From the NCBI RefSeq assembly GCF_018129065.1, contig NZ_JAAEDM010000007.1, positions 59,087-123,086 of the forward strand: 64,000 bases of DNA, in the 5' to 3' direction. This document shows, in pieces, positions 25,366-33,048 of this stretch (the stretch's first letter is position 1; each line of letters starts with the position of its first letter). The notes under the pieces are model-generated. The model saw nothing but the letters and a program-made list of their open reading frames with translations, searched no databases and had not been told where the DNA came from. Source of the DNA: Neoroseomonas soli (GTDB taxonomy: Bacteria > Pseudomonadota > Alphaproteobacteria > Acetobacterales > Acetobacteraceae). Position numbers and translations under genes: made by a program.

Positions 25366-26450
25366 GGCGATACCTCCGCCGCGCGCAGGCAGCGCGAGGC
25401 GCGCCCGCCGCCGAGGTCTGCCAGCGGCGTCGGTCCCGCGCAGGCGGAAATGGCCATGGAACAGCGATTGCGGAACCGGCAGCCACCATCGAGCCGTGCG
25501 AGGTCCGGCACCTGGCCCGGAATGGGGTGCAGCGGGCGATCCGGGTCTTCCAGCCTCGGCAGGCTTTCCAGCAGGCCGCGCGTGTAGGGGTGGAGCGGGC
25601 GAGCGACGACCTGGGCGGTCGGCCCGCTTTCCACCACCTGGCCGGCATACATCACCATCACGCGCGGGCAGCGTTCCGCCACGACGGCAAGGTCATGGGT
25701 GATCAGCGCCAGGGCCAGCCCGTCCTGCTCCCGCAACTCGTCCAGCAGGTCCAGCACCTGCGCGCGCAGCGTCACGTCGAGCGCGGTCGTCGGCTCGTCC
25801 GCCACCAGCAGCCGTGGACGTGCGGCGAGCGAAATGGCGATCATCGCCCGCTGGCGCATACCGCCGGAGAATTGGTGCGGGTAGTCGTCCAGCCGCTCGG
25901 CGGCGGAGGGGATGCCCACGCGCGAGAGCGCCGCCGCGGCCTGTTCGCGCGTATTCGCCGCCAACCCATGGGCTTCAAGTGTCTCGATCAGCTGCTGGCC
26001 GATGGTGAAGGCCGGGTTGAGCGCGGACAGCGCATCCTGCATGGCGAGCGCCATGTGCCGGCCACGCAGCGCGCGCAGTTCAGCGCGGGAAACGCGGCGC
26101 AGGTCGCGCCCATCGAACAGGATCTCGCCCGCCTCGATCCGCCCCGGTGGCCGCAGCAGGCCGAGGACGGAAAGAAAGGTCACGCTCTTGCCGGAGCCGC
26201 TCTCGCCCACGACGCCGAGCGCCTCGCCGGCGGCGATATCGAGGTCCACGCCATCGGCCGCCGCAACCGGGCCGCGGCGTGTCGGGAAGACCGTGCGCAA
26301 TCCGCGTACGCTGAGCAGCGGCGTGCTTGCCGGGCGTGACCGATTCAGATCTCCACGCCCTCCGGCGCTCCGATCATCGGGCGCGCTTCCCGGGCGCGGC
26401 CGATTCAGATCTCCGCGCCCTCCGGCGCTCCGATCATCGGGCGCGCTCAT
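25362..26450 (-). CDS. oligopeptide/dipeptide ABC transporter ATP-binding protein (OppD/DppD-like) with a duplicated N-terminal tail
   Basis: 362 residues. Walker A is GESGSGKSV, the signature is [15 protein letters not shown], Walker B is [12 protein letters not shown], followed by an oligo_HPY C-terminus with [12 protein letters not shown]. The first 44 residues are extra and consist of a 20-residue unit ([16 protein letters not shown] plus 4) given twice, encoded by two near-identical DNA copies at 26330-26447. The conserved domain starts at LLSVRGLRT. The ATG overlaps the OppC stop (ATGA). Translation could also begin further inside, making the repeat untranslated. Confidence 0.9.
   Translation of the reverse strand: MSAPDDRSAGGRGDLNRPRPGSAPDDRSAGGRGDLNRSRPASTPLLSVRGLRTVFPTRRGPVAAADGVDLDIAAGEALGVVGESGSGKSVTFLSVLGLLRPPGRIEAGEILFDGRDLRRVSRAELRALRGRHMALAMQDALSALNPAFTIGQQLIETLEAHGLAANTREQAAAALSRVGIPSAAERLDDYPHQFSGGMRQRAMIAISLAARPRLLVADEPTTALDVTLRAQVLDLLDELREQDGLALALITHDLAVVAERCPRVMVMYAGQVVESGPTAQVVARPLHPYTRGLLESLPRLEDPDRPLHPIPGQVPDLARLDGGCRFRNRCSMAISACAGPTPLADLGGGRASRCLRAAEVSP
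26330..26447. repeat. 60-bp tandem direct repeat inside the start of the OppD-like gene
   Basis: Two copies with a period of exactly 60 bases: CGATTCAGATCTCC begins at 26341 and again at 26401. The 47-base cores 26341-26387 and 26401-26447 differ at one position only (A/G), and homology extends about 10 bases further left with a few mismatches. The second copy abuts the OppD start and OppC stop overlap. It looks like a dispersed short repeat duplicated within an operon junction. Confidence 0.85.
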
Positions 26451-27337
26451 GCGTGGTGTAGCCGCGGATCGAAGGCATCACGCAACCCCTGGCTCGCCAG
26501 GTTGATGGAGAGCACGAGCGCGAGGATGGCCAGCCCCGGCAGCGTCGAAACCCACCACGCATCGACCAGGAAGTCCCGCCCATCCGCCACCATCGATCCC
26601 CAGGACGGCGTCGGCGGCTGCACGCCGAGGCCGAGGAAGGAGAGCGAAGCCTCCATGATGATGACATAGGCCATGCGGAAGGTGGCCACGACCAGCACGG
26701 GAGAAAGCACATTCGGCAGGATCTCCCGCAGCATGATATGGCGCGTGCCGCAGCCGAGGGCGCGGGCGGCTTCCACATAGTCCTGCTCGCGTGCCGCGAG
26801 CGTCTCCCCGCGCACCACGCGGCAGGAGAAGACCCACTCCTTGTAGATCAGCACCAGGATGATGTTGTGCAATCCCGGCCCCATCATCGCCATCAGCCCG
26901 ATCGCGAAGACGAGGTAGGGGAAGCCCAGCAGCGTATCCACCAGCCGCGAGATCAGCGTATCGGCCCAGCCGCGCAGGTAGCCGGCAGTCAGCCCCGCCA
27001 GCGTGCCGATCACCGCGGCGATGCCGATGACGAGTGCGGCGACCAGCAGCGAGACGCGCGCGCCATGGAGCAGGCGCGAGAGTATGTCTCGCCCGAGGGA
27101 ATCGCAGCCGAGCGGGAAGGCCCATTCGCCTCCCTCCTGCCAGGCCGGTGGCTGCAGGCGGCGAAACAGGTCCGCATCCGCCGGGTCGTGTGGCGCAATG
27201 AGCGGCGCGGCGAGCGCGCCGAGGATGAACAGCAGGATCAGCCCGGAGGCGACGACGGCCGTGCGGTTGCGTGCAAAGCGCTCCAGCCCGAGCCGCAGCG
27301 GGGAGACGGGGACCTCCTCGGCCACCGTCGCGCTCAC
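26447..27337 (-). CDS. oligopeptide/dipeptide ABC transporter permease (OppC/DppC-like)
   Basis: 296 residues from GTG 27337 (GTGA overlap with OppB). The OppC_N segment at about 10-60 contains GLILLFILGALAAPLIAPHDP and LGCDSLGRDILSRLLHGAR; the EAA loop is EAARALGCGTRHIMLREILPN. The family tail EASLSFLGLGVQPPTPSWG follows. Inner-membrane permease with the OppB-like protein. Confidence 0.92.
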   Translation of the reverse strand: MSATVAEEVPVSPLRLGLERFARNRTAVVASGLILLFILGALAAPLIAPHDPADADLFRRLQPPAWQEGGEWAFPLGCDSLGRDILSRLLHGARVSLLVAALVIGIAAVIGTLAGLTAGYLRGWADTLISRLVDTLLGFPYLVFAIGLMAMMGPGLHNIILVLIYKEWVFSCRVVRGETLAAREQDYVEAARALGCGTRHIMLREILPNVLSPVLVVATFRMAYVIIMEASLSFLGLGVQPPTPSWGSMVADGRDFLVDAWWVSTLPGLAILALVLSINLASQGLRDAFDPRLHHA

Positions 27338-28341
27338 AGCCGCACCTTGGGGTTGAGCGCGGTGTAGAGCAGATCCGCCGTGAAGTTCAGCATCACATAG
27401 GTGACGGCGTAGAGCAGCACCGCCGCCTGCACGAGCGGGTAGTTGCGCGCGAAGATGCTCTCGACCACCAGCCGGCCGAGGCCTGGCCAGCCGAACACCG
27501 TCTCCACGATCATGTTGCCGCCGAGCAGCGAGCCGGTCTCGATGGCCGCGACCGTCACCACCGGGATCAGCGCGTTCTTGAGCGCGTGGCGCAGCAGCAC
27601 GCGGCGGCGCGACAGGCCCTTGGCCTCGGCGAACAGCACGTAGTCGGAGGTCAGCACCTCCGCCATCGCGCTGCGCACCACGCGCGTCAGCAGCGCCGCC
27701 GTCGGCAGCCCGAGGGTGATGGCGGGCAGCGCCAGGTGGCGCAGCGCCGCGAGGAAGGCATCCGGCCGCCCCGCGATCACGCTGTCGATCAGCAGGAAGC
27801 CGGTGACGCGCGCGACCTCGAGGTCGAAATCCGTGCGCCCACCCACCGGGAAGACGCCGAGCTGCACGGCGAACAGCAGGATCAGCAGGAGGCCGAACCA
27901 GAATCCCGGCAGCGAGACGCCGAACAGCGACAGCGCCGTCAGCGCGCGGTCGAGCCAAGTATCCCGCTTCACCGCCGCGATGACACCGAGCGGGATGGCG
28001 ACCGCGATGGCCAGCAGGATGGCCGCCAGCGTCAATTCGATGGTCGCCGGCAGCCGTTCCGCGATCACGTCCCGGACCGGGCGGCGATGGAAGAAGGATA
28101 TGCCGAAATCCCCGGTCAGCGCATTGCCGAGGAAGACCAGGAAGCGCTGCGGCAGCGGCCGGTCGAGGCCGAGGTCGGCCCGCAACTGCGCTGCCTGTTC
28201 CGGTGTCGCGCGGCTGTCCGCCAGCATGATTTCCACCGGGTCGCCGGGCGTCAGCGTGATCATCAGGAAGACGATCAGGCTGACGCCGAAGAGCACCGGC
28301 AGGGTCTGGAGCAGGCGCTCCAGCAGGCGGGAGGCGGTCAA
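27334..28341 (-). CDS. oligopeptide/dipeptide ABC transporter permease (OppB/DppB-like)
   Basis: 335 residues if started at TTG 28341, which overlaps the stop of the binding-protein gene as TTGA. This matches the GTGA/ATGA couplings of every other gene in the operon; longer frames run back through the binding protein. Landmarks are ERLLQTLPVLFGVSLIVFLM, PGDPVEIML, LGLDRPLPQRF, GDFGISFFHRRPV and the EAA loop EAKGLSRRRVLLRHALKNA. About six membrane helices. Confidence 0.88.
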   Translation of the reverse strand: MTASRLLERLLQTLPVLFGVSLIVFLMITLTPGDPVEIMLADSRATPEQAAQLRADLGLDRPLPQRFLVFLGNALTGDFGISFFHRRPVRDVIAERLPATIELTLAAILLAIAVAIPLGVIAAVKRDTWLDRALTALSLFGVSLPGFWFGLLLILLFAVQLGVFPVGGRTDFDLEVARVTGFLLIDSVIAGRPDAFLAALRHLALPAITLGLPTAALLTRVVRSAMAEVLTSDYVLFAEAKGLSRRRVLLRHALKNALIPVVTVAAIETGSLLGGNMIVETVFGWPGLGRLVVESIFARNYPLVQAAVLLYAVTYVMLNFTADLLYTALNPKVRL

Positions 28342-29882
28342 GCCACCCGCACGCGATGCAGGTTGATGCGGCTGTCGGCCTGCGGGCGCCAGTTCTGCAC
28401 GCGTCGGGCGACGCCATAGATATCCTGCGGCAGCCAGAGGAAGATCCAGGGCGCCTGCTCGGTCACGATGGCCTGTGCGCGCTTGTACATGTCGGCGCGC
28501 TTCGCCTGTTCGGCCTCGGTCTCCGCGGCATCGAGCAGGCGGTCCACCTCGGCATTGCTGAAGCCGGCGGCATTGCCGCGGCCGCCGGTGCGAAGCGTGG
28601 GCACCATGATGTCGGAGGGATCCAGCGCGCCGTTGCCCCAGGATGTCAGGTACATGTCGCGGTCGCGCCGGCGTTCGGCGTTCTGCCACATCGGGTTGAG
28701 CACGGCGCCTTCCCAGACCTGGGCGCGTACGCGCAGGCCGGTGCGTGAGAGCAGGGCGGCGATGGCCTCCGCGATCTCCTTCAGCGCGGCGGTGGTGTCG
28801 ATGACCAGTTCCGTGCCCGGCGCGACACCGGCCTCCGCCAGCAGGGCGCGGGCGCGGGCGAGGTCATGCCCGTATTCCGGCAGGTCGGCGTTGAAGCCCA
28901 GGGCATCCGGGCTCATCACGCCGCGCAGCGGGGTCGCGGTGTTGTTGAGGATGCGGGAGATGATCGCACCCTTGTCGAGCGCATGGTTCAGTGCGCGCCG
29001 CACGCGCACGTCGTCGAGCGGCTTCTTCGCCAGGTTCAGCGCGACGAAGAAGCTGCGCGTGCCATTCACCTTCATCACCTGCGCGTTGCGGGACGCCTCG
29101 ACCTGCCGCATGGCGGAGGCGGGCAATTCGCTGATGATGTCGAGTTCGCCAGCCAGCAGCGCGGCGATGCGGGCGCTGTTCTCCGGCACGATGCGGAAGA
29201 TGGCGCGATCGATCTGCGCCGGGCCGGCGACGGGAATTTCGGTGCTGCCGCCGTAGTATTCGGCGAAGCGTTCCAGGATGACCGCCTCCCCGCGGCGCCA
29301 CTCGGTGAGCCTGAAGGGGCCGCACCCATCGGGTCGGGTCTGCATGCCGTCTTGCCCGACGCGCTCCAACTGGCGGCGGTTCACCACCTCCTGGAAGGGG
29401 ATCATGGCGGGCAGGATGGGCCAGGGTTCGCCCAGCACCATGCGCACCGTACGTTCATCCACGACGACGGTGTCTTCGAGCGGGCCAAGCAGGCCCTTGC
29501 GCGGGCTGGTCTGCCCGCTCATCGCATTGTTCTTCGCCAGCCGGTCGAAGGTGAACTTGATGTCGTCGGCGGTGAGCACGTCGCCGGAGTGGAAGCGGAC
29601 GCCGGAGCGGAGGCGGAACTCGTAGGTCCTGGCGTCGATCTGGCGCCAGGATTCCGCGATTTCGGGCTGGATGCGCATGTCGGCATCGCGCGTCAGCAGC
29701 CCATCATGGATGTTGCGGATGACGGTCTGCGTTTCGCGATTGCGGTGGTTGGCCGGGTCGAGGGTCAGGGCATCCTGCGAGACGCCGACGCGGATCTCCC
29801 GCGCGCGGCCCTGCCCGAAAGCGCCACCGGAGGTGGTCAGCACGCCGACGGCCGAGAGAAGCACGTTTCTGCGACTGACCAT
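28338..29882 (-). CDS. ABC transporter substrate-binding protein, family 5 (peptide/opine type)
   Basis: 514 residues from ATG 29882 with GGGAGA upstream. Tat-like signal VSRRNVLLSAVGVLTTSGGAFGQ. SBP_bac_5 landmarks are ALTLDPANHRNRET, AESWRQIDARTYEFRLRSG, the FHSGDVLTADDIKFTFDR segment, GCGPFRL, VRRALNHALDKGAI and a C-terminal IFLWLPQDIYGVARRV. First gene of the Opp-C45 hydrolase operon, so it sets the ligand specificity; the ligand is probably an N-acylated amino acid or short peptide. Confidence 0.92.
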   Translation of the reverse strand: MVSRRNVLLSAVGVLTTSGGAFGQGRAREIRVGVSQDALTLDPANHRNRETQTVIRNIHDGLLTRDADMRIQPEIAESWRQIDARTYEFRLRSGVRFHSGDVLTADDIKFTFDRLAKNNAMSGQTSPRKGLLGPLEDTVVVDERTVRMVLGEPWPILPAMIPFQEVVNRRQLERVGQDGMQTRPDGCGPFRLTEWRRGEAVILERFAEYYGGSTEIPVAGPAQIDRAIFRIVPENSARIAALLAGELDIISELPASAMRQVEASRNAQVMKVNGTRSFFVALNLAKKPLDDVRVRRALNHALDKGAIISRILNNTATPLRGVMSPDALGFNADLPEYGHDLARARALLAEAGVAPGTELVIDTTAALKEIAEAIAALLSRTGLRVRAQVWEGAVLNPMWQNAERRRDRDMYLTSWGNGALDPSDIMVPTLRTGGRGNAAGFSNAEVDRLLDAAETEAEQAKRADMYKRAQAIVTEQAPWIFLWLPQDIYGVARRVQNWRPQADSRINLHRVRVA

Positions 29883-30406
29883 GTCCGTCTCCCTGTGGTT
29901 CTGCGTCATGCCGCGCGCGGCATCCCACTCCCGCTCCCCCTTGTCATGCCAGGAGATGCCGGGAAAAAGCAGCAAGGAACATGCCACAACGCGGCCACGC
30001 CAATACATTGGCCGCGGCCTGCAGCATGACGCCCGTGTGATGGCATTATGCGCGAATCTCCCGCCAAGGCGTGAGAGTTGCGCCTGCGTGATGGAAGGGC
30101 GGTCTTATCGGTCTGCCGGCATCGGTGCAGTCGCGACGGCTGTTGGACTTCGGTCGCTGAGCCTCCGGTGGCACGGCGGTATTTGTTCAGGGGGGAGCGA
30201 AGTTCTCTGGAGTGCGGCGAGAGCCCGCTGCTTTCGGCCCCTTCGCCATGCGTTGCGGCCCGCGGAAGATGCCATGCTCGCCTTCTCTCCGTTACGGAAA
30301 CGAATATTCGGGTTCGATTGCGCCCCCCATGTCATGCGCCATCACAGCTGAACTTCGGGTGGGCCCCACGCCGTCGCGAGCGGGTCCGGCTCGGCGCTTC
30401 CCATCG
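29883..30406. other. intergenic stretch without recognisable gene
   Basis: 524 bases between the start of the minus-strand Opp operon and the end of the ACS/ACP fusion gene. It must contain the Opp promoter on the minus strand, but I see no convincing -35/-10 pair, operator or RNA. Short readings exist in several frames without family resemblance, coding signal or Shine-Dalgarno. Confidence 0.5.
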
Positions 30407-30790
30407 TCAGGCCCGCGCGTCCTCGAGATACGAGGCGATGCCATCGAGGGTGAAGAGCTTCGGGTAGTCCGCTTCCGGGATCGGCCGGCCGGTACGCTCA
30501 TGCAAGGCAGCGACGAGGTTGAGAAAGTCCATCGAATCCAGGTCCAGCGCCTCCCGCAGTCCGGCGTCGCCGGGAAGGGTCGAGAGGTCGGCCTCGTGGG
30601 CGATGTTCAGGCCACCGTCCGCGGGGAGACCGTCGAGCAGCGTCGTCGCCCGATCCCAGCTGAATCCGCGGCACACTGCCGCGTAGTCGGCGAGGTTCGG
30701 CACCACCGCGAGCCGGTCCCGCGGCTTCGCGATCCGCGCGTAACCCGAGGCCAAGCCTCCCTCTGTCTGCGCCGGGCGGGTCGCCTCCAC
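30407..30790 (-). pseudogene. in-frame fusion remnant: acetyl-CoA synthetase N-terminus joined to an acyl carrier protein
   Basis: 127 residues from GTG 30790, which has an excellent GGAGGAGG five bases upstream. Residues about 31-67 (NLADYAAVCRGFSWD, LPADGGLNIAHEA) match the extreme N-terminus of acetyl-CoA/acyl-CoA synthetases, which normally continue for about 600 residues. From residue 68 on it is an acyl carrier protein with DLDSMDF (Ser86 as phosphopantetheine site) and ERTGRPIPEADYPKL. The two genes are commonly neighbours in proteobacterial stress clusters, so a deletion between them explains the join. It may still make a functional ACP. A FNR-like box lies upstream. Confidence 0.7.
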
Positions 30791-30848
30791 GGCGTCCTCC
30801 TCCAGTGCTCGTAGTGGCAATCTACTGCACGGACGGGGATCTCGAATC

Positions 30849-30862
30849 ATGATCCTGATCAA
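30849..30862 (-). promoter_or_regulatory. FNR/Anr/FixK-type box
   Basis: On the minus strand the site reads TTGATCAGGATCAT, matching TTGAT-N4-ATCAA at 9 of 10 defined positions. It lies 59 bases upstream of the GTG start of the ACS/ACP fusion. Acetyl-CoA synthetase/ACP/hydrolase/universal-stress clusters of this kind are often controlled by FNR-family regulators under oxygen limitation. The match is seen; regulation is inferred. Confidence 0.55.
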
Positions 30863-31078
30863 AGACCCTTCGGGCGCAGCGAGTTGGATCCGGGTCAAGT
30901 CGGACTGGACGAGCTGGCCGCCCGCCTTGCGCCAGGTTCCGACGGGCCCACCACTGAGTCGCCGCCGCGACCGGCACGCCGTCGCGCAGCAGGTCGCAGA
31001 CTACCGGCGGTCCAGCGTCATTCCACGGATCGGTGTCGCCAACAGGCCCCTGCCTACGCACGGTCGGCGAAGAAGGGC

Positions 31079-31759
31079 TCAGCGTGCCGTATGGAGCGCC
31101 TTCGGGCCGAGAAAGCGGCTGAACCAGGCGGCGGCGCGGCGCGCAACCTCCTCGAGGGCCCCGGGCTCCTCGAAGAGATGCGTTGCGCCCGGGACGACGG
31201 CGAGTTCGGTCGGGCAGGCCATCCGCGCGCGGGCCAGGCGGTTGAGGGCGAGCACTTCGCGATCCTCGCCCCCGACGATCAGCAGGGTCGGCGCGACGAT
31301 GCGCGCCAGCAGCGGCTCCGTGGCAAGGTCGGGCCGGCCGCCGCGCGAAACCACGGCGCCGACGCGCGCGGGCCGTGCCGCGGCTGCCGTCAGGGCTGCG
31401 GCCGCGCCGGTGCTGGCCCCGAACAGCCCAAGCGGGAGCCCGGAAACGGCGTAATGCACGGCGGCATGATCGATCGCCATCCCGAGCCTTCGCGCAAGCA
31501 ACCCGATGTCGAAGACGTTCCGCCTGTCGCGCGCCTCCGCCTCGGCAAGCAGATCGAAGAGCAGGGTCGCGAAACCGGCTTCGTGCAGGGCCGCCGCGAC
31601 CAGGCGATTGCGGGGGCTGAACCGGCTGGAGCCGCTGCCATGGGCGAAGACGACGAGCCCGGCCGGCGCGGGCGGCAGGGCAAGGATTGCCTCGAGGCCC
31701 GCAGGCGGGATGGCCATCGCCTCCTCGCGCACGTGTTCGGAATCTGGGACAGGATCCAT
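31079..31759 (-). CDS. alpha/beta hydrolase, dienelactone hydrolase family
   Basis: 226 residues from ATG 31759 (GGGGAGTG eight bases before); the longer in-frame extension is Arg/Ala-rich and unlikely. The oxyanion region is VVFAHGSGSSRFSPRNR, the nucleophile elbow GLFGASTGAAAAL (Ser116), the acid in IVGGEDREVL and the His in PGATHLFEEPG. Proteins of this family are linked to, or fused with, phosphoribosyltransferases in proteobacterial stress clusters that also carry acetyl-CoA synthetase and ACP genes, which fits the remnant just downstream. Substrate unknown. Confidence 0.85.
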   Translation of the reverse strand: MDPVPDSEHVREEAMAIPPAGLEAILALPPAPAGLVVFAHGSGSSRFSPRNRLVAAALHEAGFATLLFDLLAEAEARDRRNVFDIGLLARRLGMAIDHAAVHYAVSGLPLGLFGASTGAAAALTAAAARPARVGAVVSRGGRPDLATEPLLARIVAPTLLIVGGEDREVLALNRLARARMACPTELAVVPGATHLFEEPGALEEVARRAAAWFSRFLGPKALHTAR

Positions 31760-32185
31760 GCGAGCACTCCCCGCCCGAAGCGGCGCCGACCTGCGAGCTG
31801 CGCGCAGCGCCTGCGATGCGCTTCGTAGTGCATCCGGTTCACCGCCGCCTTGAGGGGCGTCAACCTGCGCCGGAGCCGAAGAGACGATTTCAGTCTGAAT
31901 TGAGCCGGCAAACGCACGCCATGCAGACACTTCCGCGAGACTGGCGGGGACGTGCCGCACCTATCGCGCAGGCGGGGCGGGGGGGGGGGGACCGCCCGCA
32001 CGATGCCGATATCGGCATGCGCGGTTGGGGCGCCACGCCGGAGGCTTCCGACAAAGCAGCGGCCATCGCCCAGAGGCGCATCGTCGCCGCTGAGGAGGTC
32101 CGCCCGCCCGCCCCGGAGACGGTGCCAATGGCCAGGTCGCAGATCAGCTCAGGAGCAGGCGCGGCTGCGAAGGCCCGCTAAACAT
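31760..32185. other. intergenic, no recognisable gene
   Basis: About 425 bases upstream of the hydrolase gene, up to an insertion-sequence end. A run of 12 G lies near 31979-31990, which is unusual and may be error-prone. Open readings here are short, Arg-rich and unlike any family I know. It probably contains the hydrolase promoter on the minus strand. Confidence 0.45.
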
Positions 32186-32218
32186 TCCGCCTGGATCACT
32201 CGATAGGGGCTGGTCATT
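32186..32218 (+). mobile_element. IS3-family right-end remnant, copy 1
   Basis: The 33-base sequence from ATTCCGCCTGGATCACTCGA to GGGGCTGGTCA matches 42995-43027 at 29 of 33 positions. There it follows the C-terminal coding end of an IS3-family transposase. Here no transposase coding remains, so only the terminal scar of an old insertion or recombination is left, directly next to a truncated alcohol-dehydrogenase end. Confidence 0.6.
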
Positions 32219-32245
32219 CGGCGGAGTGCTGGTGCTGCACGGCCT

Positions 32246-32353
32246 TCAAGAGTCACGCTTATCGGCCAGCGATTCAGGCTCGACGAAATCGCCGAAGCAC
32301 ACCGTGCGGCAGATGTGCGCCGCTCGGCAGGTGCGATCCTCATCACACCGTAG
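32246..32353 (+). pseudogene. C-terminal remnant of a zinc-type alcohol dehydrogenase/quinone oxidoreductase (MDR)
   Basis: The frame ending at TAG 32351-32353 reads RVTLIGQRFRLDEIAEAHRA and then ADVRRSAGAILITP. This is the standard end of medium-chain dehydrogenases (FPLEEIAEAHRAL...GKIVLTP). Only about 34 residues remain of about 330, and the break lies close to the IS3 end at 32186-32218, so an insertion-linked deletion probably removed the rest. Confidence 0.6.
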
Positions 32354-33048
32354 TTGTAGCCAGACTTGGCCAGCCGGGCCGGCGTTGAGGCGCAGTTGCG
32401 GGTCATGCCCTGGTCGTGGTGGCCGCCTCCTACGCCACTACCGGACACACGACCGCTCCGGCAGCGAACCACGGCATCGATGGCGCCGAAACAACGACTT
32501 CACCAGAGTTCCGCAAGGCAATCTTCAAGCCTCGGTAGTTGCCCGGGCCTAGGGTCCCCGCACGTCCCACGGACAGCCTCGGCACCGCGCCGAGGCGCCC
32601 CCGCGCGGGGCACGACCACCCACCGCAACCCGCTGCGCGGTCGCGCCACCGCAAGGCTAGCCGGAGGACACCCGTCATGAACGCCCTGACCGCCACTGCC
32701 TAGACAACCGCCCCGAAGACGAAGAAGGAAGTGCCGCCCTTCAATGGCCCGCACTGCTTCTCACCATCGGTGTCGTCGTCGGTCAGTCGGCGCTCGTGAC
32801 GCTCCAGCGCCGTGCCGAGAGAACGGGCGAAGGCGATACGGATCGTCAAGGCCGGATCATCACAGGCCGAACCGCCAGGGCAGCATCGTTGGCCCACGAG
32901 TGAAGCCGGCGGAACACAACGACGCGGAAGCGAAAACGACGAAGTCAACGGGCGACGCGCCCGGAAACGACGAGGCGCGGTTGCCGCCCAGGCGACACAT
33001 GCCGCCGTAGGCGCTCGACCAACCCACCCAACAAGGAGAAACGTCATC
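32354..33048. other. gene-poor stretch upstream of the RTX gene
   Basis: No family is recognised. A strong Shine-Dalgarno (GGAGGACACC) precedes ATG 32677, but that frame meets TAG after eight codons (32701-32703); beyond the TAG it stays open to TGA 32797. The stretch probably carries the promoter of the RTX gene, although no clear motif is visible. Confidence 0.4.

Noticed and set aside
31979..31990. Run of 12 G
   Set aside because: Homopolymer in an intergenic region; possibly a sequencing artefact, with no gene whose phase it could switch.
32395..32540. Open plus-strand stretch containing ALVVVAASYATTGHTTAPAA
   Set aside because: Low-complexity Ala/Thr-rich reading without start or recognisable family; could be chance in GC-rich DNA.
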